Source of the DNA: Pigmentibacter ruber
GTDB lineage: Bacteria > Bdellovibrionota_B > Oligoflexia > Silvanigrellales > Silvanigrellaceae
DNA: 64,000 nt
Assembly (NCBI RefSeq): GCF_009792895.1
Contig: NZ_WSSC01000001.1
Location: 1,240,001-1,304,000, forward strand
Direction of reading: 5' to 3'
The notes under the pieces are model-generated. The model was not told the DNA's origin, did no database searches, and saw only the letters and a program-made list of their open reading frames with translations. Both the position numbers and the translations under genes were made by a program. Shown here piece by piece: positions 56,303 to 64,000 of this stretch. How positions within the stretch are numbered: the first letter of the stretch is position 1; each line of letters opens with the position of its first letter.

Positions 56303-57937
56303 TTAAGTCAAGTTTAACCAATTTAAACAAGTCGTCCTTTGATTATCCCAGTCGGAAATCATCTGAAATTCTGGAACTAATATTTCTTTTTGTGTCTGCT
56401 TACGGTTTTTATCTAAAATATTATACTTTTTATATTTCTTTTCAAAACAAGGACCCAAGACATCTGGCGCAATTTGGATGGGGCTTGACATCTCATCTAT
56501 CGGAGGTTGCTCACAACCGTTGTGTATTTTTTGGATATCTTCTTCAACAGAATCAATATGAAAAGGATAATTTTTAGCTAAATTTATTACATTTAATTCA
56601 GTATATGTATTTTTAGAACTTATCATGCTTTGAATATAATCATATAATGAATTTTTATTTAAAGTATTTTTCTTAATTTTGGCATTCCAATTAGCAGCAA
56701 TTAATTCACCTTGGATATAAGGCAGATCTTGCACACTGCTATTACTCCAGAATTCATCTTTTATTTGTTGCTGCGAATAGCAAATATAGGGTGATGTATA
56801 ATAAGATTTTATTACTCTATTAAAATTTTCTAAGTATTTTTTGATAGATTCTTTTTCTTCGAGTGGTTGTTTATTGTATTGCATTTTAAATGCAATATGT
56901 GAAGTGAAAAAATTAGTGAAGCCCTCTCTAAACCAGTTAAAAGGAGAGTAGATAAAATTAAAATTATTTATTTTTACTTCAGATGTTTTAAAAGTTTTTC
57001 CGGGGATCCATTTATGAAAATATTCATGTATTAAAGTTCTTAAACTATATTCGTCAAGTAAGCACGAATTTCCTTCTAGAAAAAAAGAAAAAGCATTAGT
57101 TAAATTTAATCCACCATATCCTTTACAAAGATCAACTTCTTTAGGTTGAATTAAACCTAATTCAACCAAATAATATGGCTCTTTTTGAGTTTGTTTCATA
57201 TATTTTCGTTGGAAATTAATAATATCTATTACACTATTAGTAAAATATTCGTCTGTAAATTGCCACTTTCCCTGAATAGCTGTTATAACCTTTCCATGAG
57301 AATTTTGTTTTATTTCATAAAAGCGATATTCTGACCCGCCTATAAAAATACTTTTTTGGATCTCTTCTAAAGTAGACAAAACTTTTTGAGAATAAACCTG
57401 TTTGCCGAAACTATTTGCAAACCCCCAGTTATCAGGCAAATTCCATTTAAAGTAAAAATTAATCAAATTGTGTGGATTTTTCTTTTTAATTGTTTCGGGA
57501 TAAATAAGAATTGGTAAACCAATAAATTTAAAATATTTTTCTTGCAAAATTGGGAAGTAGATATCTTCGATTTTACTTGGCATTCCAAGATTTTTTTGTT
57601 TTACGTTATAAGTCAATTCAATATACTGTTTTCTGGATATATTTGATAAAAGTAATTGATAGTTATTAATTTTTTCAAAATTTGCTCCTTTTATTTTTAT
57701 ATCAGATATTGATTCAGGGAGGCCTTCAGGCATATGAGGCTCATAAGGCAAATTTAAAATTAACTCTTTTGCATTCTTTTTAATGGGAAATTTTGCTTTG
57801 ACTTTTAAATAACATATATTAATTTCGCAATTTTTAGGGAAATAATCAAATGTGTAGCTTAAATTTATAGCAAAAATATGTTTCATTATAAATATATTTG
57901 AAAATAAAATAATATAGTAAAACACTCTATTTTTCAT
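56303..57937 (-). CDS. Secreted M61-like (glycyl aminopeptidase type) peptidase
   Basis: After a signal peptide (1-23) comes a beta-type N-terminal domain (ELILNLPYEPHMPEGLPE; YIELTYNVKQ) like Peptidase_M61_N, then the catalytic domain with LIHEYFHKWIPGKTF (HExxH zinc ligands) and WFREGFTNFFTSH (the downstream Glu ligand). There is no PDZ domain at the end, which many M61 members carry. 544 residues is near normal for the family without it. Confidence 0.85.
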   Translation of the reverse strand: MKNRVFYYIILFSNIFIMKHIFAINLSYTFDYFPKNCEINICYLKVKAKFPIKKNAKELILNLPYEPHMPEGLPESISDIKIKGANFEKINNYQLLLSNISRKQYIELTYNVKQKNLGMPSKIEDIYFPILQEKYFKFIGLPILIYPETIKKKNPHNLINFYFKWNLPDNWGFANSFGKQVYSQKVLSTLEEIQKSIFIGGSEYRFYEIKQNSHGKVITAIQGKWQFTDEYFTNSVIDIINFQRKYMKQTQKEPYYLVELGLIQPKEVDLCKGYGGLNLTNAFSFFLEGNSCLLDEYSLRTLIHEYFHKWIPGKTFKTSEVKINNFNFIYSPFNWFREGFTNFFTSHIAFKMQYNKQPLEEKESIKKYLENFNRVIKSYYTSPYICYSQQQIKDEFWSNSSVQDLPYIQGELIAANWNAKIKKNTLNKNSLYDYIQSMISSKNTYTELNVINLAKNYPFHIDSVEEDIQKIHNGCEQPPIDEMSSPIQIAPDVLGPCFEKKYKKYNILDKNRKQTQKEILVPEFQMISDWDNQRTTCLNWLNLT

Positions 57938-57966
57938 TATTTATTTCTTTCAATAATTTAAGGTAT

Positions 57967-58020
57967 TAATATTTATAAATTTATAAAAAAATATATAAAT
58001 TTATAAATTTATAAATATTA
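57967..58020. repeat. AT-only inverted repeat upstream of the M61 gene
   Basis: 19-base arms at 57967-57985 and 58002-58020 are exact complements with a 16-base spacer. The sequence is entirely A and T and made of repeated TATAAATT, so chance and slippage contribute. Confidence 0.5.
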
Positions 58021-58236
58021 CGAAAAATAAAATCGAACAACTTTTAATTAAAAAAAAGATAATATTATGTTGTTTTGAAAAATTTATTTTAGAGGAAAAC
58101 TTAGAATCAAATTTTCAGTAAGATTTAAATATTTTTGAAAAGAAAAAAATCAGGTCAATTTTCAATTTTAATGAGATTGGTAATAATACAATTAGTTTTA
58201 TTTTCTGACAAATAGCTTTTAGAAGTTAGGTGGATT

Positions 58237-58270
58237 AATAGAGCTTATCCTGATTCTTGATACCTCCATA
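58237..58270 (+). repeat. Dispersed repeat, copy C
   Basis: It matches 54276-54309 at 31 of 34 bases (shared AATAGAGCTTATCCTGA and TCTTGATA). The palindrome is weaker here (GGATTAA...TTATCC). Confidence 0.7.
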
Positions 58271-58295
58271 TATTCGAAAAAATAAGAAAAATATA

Positions 58296-58451
58296 ATGAA
58301 TAGTAAAAAATTTGTTGTTTTCTGTTTTTTGAGTTTAATGATTTTATCTTCCTTATATGCTTCAAATATAGGTTCTATTTTTAGACCAACTGGTAGCTGG
58401 GATCGAAGGAGCTTTGAAAACAAAAAAGAAGAAAATATAGTTCTTTTTTAG
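58296..58451 (+). CDS. Small secreted peptide, hypothetical
   Basis: The 51-codon ORF begins MNSKKFVVFCFLSLMILSSLYA, a convincing signal peptide, leaving ~29 mature residues with GSIFRPTGSWDRRSFE. It starts right after repeat copy C. No strong ribosome site is seen. It could be a secreted peptide or the head of a truncated gene. Confidence 0.4.
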   Translation: MNSKKFVVFCFLSLMILSSLYASNIGSIFRPTGSWDRRSFENKKEENIVLF

Positions 58452-58798
58452 TTACGGTGATGGCTGAGAACTTACAGCTAAATGGATTGATGAATGTTTA
58501 AATTTGACTAATATATTGATTTTTATGATGTATTTATGATAAAATAGTATTCATTCTAAACTTGACTTTAAATAATGAAATAAATCTAATAATTTGCGAT
58601 TAATATAAAATACTTATTGAAAAAACTATATTTTATTATATAGTATTTTTTATTATAAATAGGAATTTTATAAGTGCAGCTGTAGCGTTAAAGCTGTGAA
58701 AAAGAACCAATTATTTATTAATTTAAATTTAATAATGTTAAACTAGTCAGTTGATTTTTCGAAAAATTTCTAAGACTTTTTTTTTGAAAAGAGTTAAC
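58452..58798. other. AT-rich intergenic region
   Basis: No gene or strong dyad is seen; it precedes the zinc-ribbon/PRTase-like gene. Confidence 0.3.
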
Positions 58799-59704
58799 AT
58801 GTGTATTTTATGTGATAATAATTTTCCAGAATTTCCTGAACAAATTATTGGAAGTAATTATAAACCAAAAGATTATTTAATTCAAACTACTCAAGTTTGT
58901 AGAGTAAGAAAAAAAGATATTAATATTATGTATCCTGATTTTTCATACATTTGTATAAATTGTGGAACTGGACATAAAAACTTTTTAAGCTGCCAATATT
59001 GTGATGGTTCTTTAGATCAAGTAAAAAGCAATAGTTATACTCATGATTGGAATTCTAGTAGAAAACCTGATTGGTGGAATTCTATGATTTCACTAACTGC
59101 GTTAATTTTAGATACGGCAGACAAAAATAATATAAATGTAATGTGTTTTTTGGGTGAAAGTTTATCTATTTCAAAGCTTATGATTCAAAATGAAAATAAT
59201 AAAATTTTTTCTAATAATAAAAATATTAAAGCAGTAAAAGTGAATGGTTCATTTCGAGGTCAAGTTGATAATCCATCGAAAGAATGGGTTGAATATTTAA
59301 AAAGAAAAATAAATAAAGGACTTAATAATAATAATCTAGGAATAAAAAATATAGCATTTATAGACTTTATAAATGAAGGCACCTCTTTTTTAAGGCTTGC
59401 AAATGTATTAAATAAAGTTTTAGAACCAACGAAATTTAAAATTAATTTAATTCCAGTTGGTTTAGAAAGTGCAATTTCTAAATTACAGTCTAAAATACCT
59501 CCAAATATGGAGGTTAAAGGTATTCCTATTAATAATGATTTAAATAAATTCTTTATTGATGAAATTGGAAAAATGGTAATGGGTCGCAACTATAATCGTA
59601 GATATGTAGATGAATGGAATGATAACAAAATAAAGCATGAAACTTATGAAAAACATAACGAAGCTAAAAGAGGTTTAATTACGACTTTATCCCGTTTTGA
59701 GTAA
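58799..59704 (+). CDS. Zinc-ribbon protein with phosphoribosyltransferase-like domain
   Basis: From ATG 58799 the protein begins MCILCDN (CxxC) and has CINCGTGHKNFLSCQYC at ~60, so four to six Cys may bind zinc. Later KNIAFIDFINEGTSFLRLANVL resembles the PRPP-binding loop (hhhhDxxxxGTS) of phosphoribosyltransferase folds, followed by INLIPVGLES. The TTG at 58751 would add 16 basic residues and is less likely. It converges with the 784-residue gene. Function unknown; PRTase-like folds occur in defence and regulatory proteins. Confidence 0.5.
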   Translation: MCILCDNNFPEFPEQIIGSNYKPKDYLIQTTQVCRVRKKDINIMYPDFSYICINCGTGHKNFLSCQYCDGSLDQVKSNSYTHDWNSSRKPDWWNSMISLTALILDTADKNNINVMCFLGESLSISKLMIQNENNKIFSNNKNIKAVKVNGSFRGQVDNPSKEWVEYLKRKINKGLNNNNLGIKNIAFIDFINEGTSFLRLANVLNKVLEPTKFKINLIPVGLESAISKLQSKIPPNMEVKGIPINNDLNKFFIDEIGKMVMGRNYNRRYVDEWNDNKIKHETYEKHNEAKRGLITTLSRFE

Positions 59705-60010
59705 TTTGATATTGTGGCATTTAGTTATCACAACCCACCTTGGAAAATTTTCGGGCTCAAATTAAACCGATTTTAAGACTAAATTAATTCACTTTGAACC
59801 CAATTGTAGATTAATCTGACCCGAATTAATCAACCTCAAACGCACATTTTTTCAGAGGTAAGCCGCAATATATATAAATAGTTTTCGCTTCAAAGCATCC
59901 AAGACTCCGGTTATTCAAATAATATGTATAATTATTTCAAATATTATAGGAACTATATTGCAAAAAATTATTAAATAAGGGAACAAGAATGATGATTCAT
60001 TAGCAGCCAA
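59705..60010. other. Region between convergent genes
   Basis: 306 bases with somewhat higher GC (59740-59900) but no open frame. TTGTG...CACAA near 59712-59733 may form a weak terminator. Confidence 0.3.
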
Positions 60011-62365
60011 TTACATATTAACTCTCAAAAAGTATTTATAAGTATCAATAAGATTTTGAAATTCTTTATAAGTCATAGGATCATCGCTTTTTTCAGGTTC
60101 TGCATTATTTATGAATCTGCTGATTAGTTTTTCTTCCGAAAAATCTTTATTATCTTGATATAATCCAAGAAGTCTATTTGAGAATTTAATTCTTTTATAC
60201 AAAGGGTGAGAAATATTTATTCTTCTATACAATGACTCAAAACTAAAATTTAGTTTTCTTAATTCATTAGAGCTTTTTTCAAAAGTTCCAAGTTTTTTTA
60301 ATTCATCTTGTAATTCGGTTTTCCTTGATTCCAAAAATTTTTGATATTCATTATCTGAAAGTTTAATATTTATATGGTTTTCACTTAATTCACTTCTTCT
60401 TTTAGAAACAGGAAAAAGATCTTTTAATTCTACTAACTCGTTTATTTCTTCATATTTCCTTTTTTTTAAAAATTCTTCTAATTTAGGGTCTATTTGCATT
60501 AATATTTCATTACTTTTTTTCTTTTCCATATTTAAACTAGCTAAATAGTTTTGTTGTTCAATTAATGATTTTTTAATTTTTTCAATTTCACGAATATTAA
60601 TAGACTCTTTTGAAAGTAAACTCTCTAAATTTGTACTAATATGGATTGTAAAAAGTACTGAAATACTAATATTATTTAATTTATTTAATGAATTTTTGCT
60701 TTCTAAAATACTATTCTTTAAATTATTTTTATAATCATCTTTTAATTTTAATGCATTATTTATTGACTTTTCTATATCACTAAATGCATCGCTTATAAAT
60801 TCAATAATATCATAAATTACATCAGCATAAATTGGAATTAGAAGTCGTCCAGGGAAAAATTTTAAAGAATTTATTTTTTCTATAAACTTATTTACAGAAT
60901 CGCTATCTTTAACCATATTAGAAACAATTTTTAATTGACTAGAAATAGCATCAAATTCTTTTATAATTAATTTGTATAAATCTTCAAAATTTTTAAAGAT
61001 GTCTGAAAGGATAAAATCAATTTCTTTTACAATATTTCCATAATGTGACAATCCTCCTAAACGTCCAGCAGAGGAAGCCCCTACTTCTTCTAAATATATA
61101 GTTGGTATTCCTAAGTAAGATCCTCGTTCTAACCCTCCACTCCTAAGTCCAACTTGTATAACTTTGATATTTCTAGATTTGGCTAGATCGTGCATTTTAA
61201 ATAGAAAATAAAGCTGATTAATCTCAGACTGAAAACCATTTCTATGAAAGAAATTAATTAGTATTTTATTTTTATCATCATATGGATATAAATCTGTTTT
61301 TCTTATAATAGTATTGTTATCTTTAAAATAATCATATTCATCTATGCGAACAGGATCTCCTATAGGAAGAGATAATACCTTTTCATTTGTTAGTTTTGGA
61401 GCTAATTTTAAAAGAGTAAAGAGCTTTAAAGTCATGACGTGTTGTGGATTTCTTTTGTTTTTTGCTATTCTTGTTTCCAATTCTCCCCAAATTGGTTTCG
61501 ATTTTTCTTTCAAAGCTTCTAAAGAATCTGTATCTTTTAAAAGATTATTAAATTCAGATTGATTTACACCTCTAATCCATATTAGATTAACGATTTTACT
61601 TTTTTCTTTTTCTGCATTGTCTATAATATCATTGCAAAAATTATCAATTATATTTTGCTGTTCTGCTTCAATATTTACAAAACATTTAGTTCGGTAGTGA
61701 GTAGTTATTTTTTCTATGAAAATGTTATAAGTATATTTTTTAATGAAATCAGATATGAATCTCGTTGTATCAGTAACAGGTGCGTACTCAATGCCTTCTA
61801 TCTTAATTGTGCTTGGTATTTCAGTTCCTTCAGGATCTAAAATTTGTTTTATTTTTTCAACTATTAATATTTCTTGATTACTTTTAAAATTTCCATTGAC
61901 TAATTGAGAATCTAGAAACAATTTTTCTATCTCAGGTTTTAATGCTGTGTGCGCTTTCATTGCAATTTTTGGTTCCGTCATAGCTTTATAGGCAATATTT
62001 GCAAATATTGGTTCGCTATTTTTTGACCCTTTTGCAATTTTTATTTCTAAATTAGCTATTTTTTTTTCAAGTTCCGGGTAATTACTTAGAAATTTATCAT
62101 ATTCAGTTTTTGAGGAAAAAAATTTATCACCTAGAACAGATATTTCTTGGTGACCGAAGCTACAAATACAAATTATTTTAATGCGTTCCATTTTTAACCC
62201 AAATGATTTATACAAATCCAACCATTTGTCTGCCCTTTTTATGCCTTCCTCTGAACTGTGGACAAATAATATAAGAATAGAAAGAGGATTTAATATCATA
62301 GATATAGCTACACCGTATCTATCTCCTGCTTGAGCAGTATTTTGACAATATATAGTAAGTTTCAT
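60011..62365 (-). CDS. Large hypothetical protein (784 aa) with C-terminal coiled coil
   Basis: I do not recognise the family. No signal peptide. The N-terminal part reads as an alternating alpha/beta domain (MKLTIYCQN; ILILFVHSSEEGIKRADKW; IKIICICSFGHQE), like a CARF/SLOG- or Rossmann-type fold. Around 410-450, VIQVGLRSGGLERGSYLGIPTIYLEEVG recalls the donor-binding region of GT-B glycosyltransferases or epimerases. Residues ~530-720 are Lys/Glu/Ser-rich coiled coil. It is monocistronic and complete. Confidence 0.6.
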   Translation of the reverse strand: MKLTIYCQNTAQAGDRYGVAISMILNPLSILILFVHSSEEGIKRADKWLDLYKSFGLKMERIKIICICSFGHQEISVLGDKFFSSKTEYDKFLSNYPELEKKIANLEIKIAKGSKNSEPIFANIAYKAMTEPKIAMKAHTALKPEIEKLFLDSQLVNGNFKSNQEILIVEKIKQILDPEGTEIPSTIKIEGIEYAPVTDTTRFISDFIKKYTYNIFIEKITTHYRTKCFVNIEAEQQNIIDNFCNDIIDNAEKEKSKIVNLIWIRGVNQSEFNNLLKDTDSLEALKEKSKPIWGELETRIAKNKRNPQHVMTLKLFTLLKLAPKLTNEKVLSLPIGDPVRIDEYDYFKDNNTIIRKTDLYPYDDKNKILINFFHRNGFQSEINQLYFLFKMHDLAKSRNIKVIQVGLRSGGLERGSYLGIPTIYLEEVGASSAGRLGGLSHYGNIVKEIDFILSDIFKNFEDLYKLIIKEFDAISSQLKIVSNMVKDSDSVNKFIEKINSLKFFPGRLLIPIYADVIYDIIEFISDAFSDIEKSINNALKLKDDYKNNLKNSILESKNSLNKLNNISISVLFTIHISTNLESLLSKESINIREIEKIKKSLIEQQNYLASLNMEKKKSNEILMQIDPKLEEFLKKRKYEEINELVELKDLFPVSKRRSELSENHINIKLSDNEYQKFLESRKTELQDELKKLGTFEKSSNELRKLNFSFESLYRRINISHPLYKRIKFSNRLLGLYQDNKDFSEEKLISRFINNAEPEKSDDPMTYKEFQNLIDTYKYFLRVNM

Positions 62366-63050
62366 TTTTTAATCTTTTCCAAAAAAAATAATTGGTTAAA
62401 TAAAAATTTTTAATCATGACTTTAAACTATATCTAAAATAAATAGTTTAACATATAAACTTATATTGTTTTCAACATTAATTATCAATGTCTTCAGAACA
62501 AAAATAATTTTTTCATTTATTTTAAACATATTATAATTTGATAGGGCTTCGGTGTCTAAATTTACGAATTCTATTATGCTAAATTTTCTTTATTCACCTA
62601 ATAATTGATTTTTACAAAACATAAATACAGATTTAAATTCCTTGGCTGTCCTGTATAAAACCTTATATTTAGATTTCCTTGAATTACAGATTATCATTAA
62701 ATATATCATCAATTATTGAATTTTTCTTTTATAAATTCATTTTCTTCTTTAATTGCCTGTGCGCAAAATGGAATATTCCTTGAAGATTTATCTTCATCTA
62801 AAACTATTTTTGACTTAAACTACTGTCTGTTCTCGGCTATCTTTGTCTAAACATATTGAAATATTTAAATAAAAATTGAATTTTTATTTAAATATTTCAA
62901 TATGTTATTTATAATTGCTCATTCTTTTATGAATAGATATCATCTTTTTTCAGAAATTAAGTTAAAAAAACTATTGCATAGATATTTAATAAAATGTAGT
63001 AAAAAATGTTTTTAAATTTTAGTTGCTTAAGAGCTATTTTAGGTAAGAAT
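62366..63050. other. AT-rich region upstream of the NRPS with long palindrome
   Basis: No gene is seen. It contains the 57-bp palindrome at 62850-62906 and, at its end, AGGTAAG as ribosome site for ATG 63051. Confidence 0.4.
62850..62906. repeat. Perfect 57-bp palindrome
   Basis: 28-base arms at 62850-62877 and 62879-62906 are exact complements around a single G at 62878. Nearly all bases are A or T, with no T-run beyond. It lies 145 bases before the NRPS start. Confidence 0.92.
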
Positions 63051-64000
63051 ATGTCCTTCTTTAAAGTTTCTCCTTATCATTTAGGTTTTTATAACCTTTG
63101 GGTATTAAATCCAAATAGATCTGATTTAAATTTATTTTATGACTGCAAAATAGAAGGTGATATCAACCTAGATCTTCTTGAAAAAATTGTTTATAATTAT
63201 TTCTCTTCTCATTTAATAATTAATTCTCATCTTATTAAAATCAATGATTTATTATATTTTACTGAGAATTTAGAAGCGAATAAAATAATTTATGAACATA
63301 ATAATATAAATGAAGAATCAATAAGTAATTTTATCCTTAAACCATTCAACCTTTTTAAAAGCCATCTTTACAGATACAAAATTATAAAGATTAATAAAAA
63401 TACATTTAGAATTATTTTTGTATTTCATCATATTATTATGGATGCAAATGGCTGTTTGGTATTATTTAACGAAATAATAAATAGCTACAATAATCAAGTA
63501 TTAAAAAAATATACCAATAAACAAATTCAAATAAATCTTTGCAATGAATTATTTACAAAACAAGAAAACAGTCTATTTGAAAATTTTAATAGTAATGCTA
63601 TTTATTGGGAAAAATTACTAAAAGAAAATGAATATATTAATTTAAACTTATTAAAAAAAATAAATTTAAATAATGAAATAAATTCTAAATCAAATATTTT
63701 TAATCATACTTCATCTTACATTCAAAAGAAATTAAATATTAATCAAGTAGATTTTTCAATTCCTCTTAAAAGTAATCTATATTTTGAAAATATTATAAAA
63801 AAACAGAGAATAACTTGGTATATATTCTCAAAATCTATTTTTGCAATTACACTATACAATCTTTTTAAAATTAGCAATTTCTCTATTAAATTTCAAATTA
63901 ATATAAATCCGATGCAGGAGTATTACGGAGCGCAAACAAATACATTAATCATACCTTTCAAAATTAATAATGACACAAATATTAATAATATTTTTGAACA
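63051..64000 (+). CDS. NRPS, N-terminal condensation domain (3' end outside window)
   Basis: The frame is open to the window end (316 codons). It begins FKVSPYHLGFYNLWVLNP, the first strand of condensation domains. IFVFHHIIMDANG at ~123-134 is the HHxxxD catalytic motif (H126, H127, D131), but the residue after Asp is Ala, not the usual Gly. The start at ATG 63051 is set by AGGTAAG upstream. A condensation domain at the very N-terminus suggests a starter (lipoinitiation) or a module receiving from a partner. Codon use is extremely AT-rich. Confidence 0.85.
   Translation, partial: MSFFKVSPYHLGFYNLWVLNPNRSDLNLFYDCKIEGDINLDLLEKIVYNYFSSHLIINSHLIKINDLLYFTENLEANKIIYEHNNINEESISNFILKPFNLFKSHLYRYKIIKINKNTFRIIFVFHHIIMDANGCLVLFNEIINSYNNQVLKKYTNKQIQINLCNELFTKQENSLFENFNSNAIYWEKLLKENEYINLNLLKKINLNNEINSKSNIFNHTSSYIQKKLNINQVDFSIPLKSNLYFENIIKKQRITWYIFSKSIFAITLYNLFKISNFSIKFQININPMQEYYGAQTNTLIIPFKINNDTNINNIFE

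Noticed and set aside
57961-58020. CRISPR-like or tandem repeat array of TATAAATT units
   Set aside because: No regular spacers and only AT dinucleotide-type repetition; it is an AT inverted repeat.

Overview
The window is a very AT-rich, densely coded bacterial chromosome segment. Lipobox and Sec signal peptides, several periplasmic solute-binding-like proteins, a secreted trypsin-like protease and many proteins that look aimed at eukaryotic hosts suggest a Gram-negative, host-associated or predatory lineage. The mixture resembles the Silvanigrellales/Bdellovibrionota (Silvanigrella- or Spirobacillus-like); that assignment is inference from gene content, and no rRNA or other marker gene is present to prove it.

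Layout. 0-3.3 kb: end of a secreted S1 protease, a LuxR-type ligand-binding domain without HTH, a GIY-YIG protein, a solute-binding-like protein and a receiver-PilZ protein whose phospho-acceptor Asp is replaced by Glu. 3.7-9.1 kb: a Pls/PosA-type single-module NRPS (adenylation, carrier, membrane and left-handed beta-helix repeats) and a Bcr/CflA-type exporter. 9.2-18.4 kb: a lipoprotein hydrolase; an ABM/DsrE pair behind a TetR-operator-like palindrome; an alkylation repair group (Ada-AlkA fusion, Ogt, DUF2086 2OG-Fe oxygenase) interrupted by a lipoprotein with a complete eukaryote-type ubiquitin-specific-protease active site; a hydrolase/pirin pair. 18.8-22.6 kb: a 1254-residue unknown protein with a glycine-zipper hydrophobic region. 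22.7-26.0 kb: a three-gene isonitrile operon (PvcA/IsnA, PvcB/IsnB, aromatic flavin monooxygenase) preceded by a 50-nt hairpin that holds its own ribosome binding site. 26-32.7 kb: secreted unknown, solute-binding-like protein, KatG, TauE-type exporter, decayed amine oxidase, small lipoprotein.

32.8-40.4 kb reads as an effector/toxin stretch: a cholera/pertussis-toxin-like ADP-ribosyltransferase joined through a Cys-RKKR-Cys loop to a lectin-like domain, a secreted HEITH metalloprotease candidate, a YopT-like Cys/His/Asp protease candidate and an unknown. 42.35-50.27 kb is an apparently intact Tn3-family transposon with 40-bp inverted repeats (one mismatch) and a 5-bp target duplication (AACTT). 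Its resolvase heads a co-oriented run of three passengers: a LamG-like/nucleoside-deoxyribosyltransferase-like (TIR/SLOG-like) protein, a SLATT membrane protein and a PD-(D/E)XK nuclease-domain protein. I consider this the best candidate for an undescribed (defence/conflict) system. It is followed by two tiny genes built of one repeated module and a TrlF-type PHP-ATPase. 54.7-62.4 kb: NlpC/P60 and M61 peptidases, a zinc-ribbon/PRTase-like protein and a 784-residue unknown. The window ends in the condensation domain of a further NRPS, with a perfect 57-bp palindrome upstream.

Taken together the segment combines secondary metabolism (three loci), secreted toxins/proteases, DNA repair and mobile-element-borne defence. 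All assignments come from reading the sequence by eye; no database search was possible.
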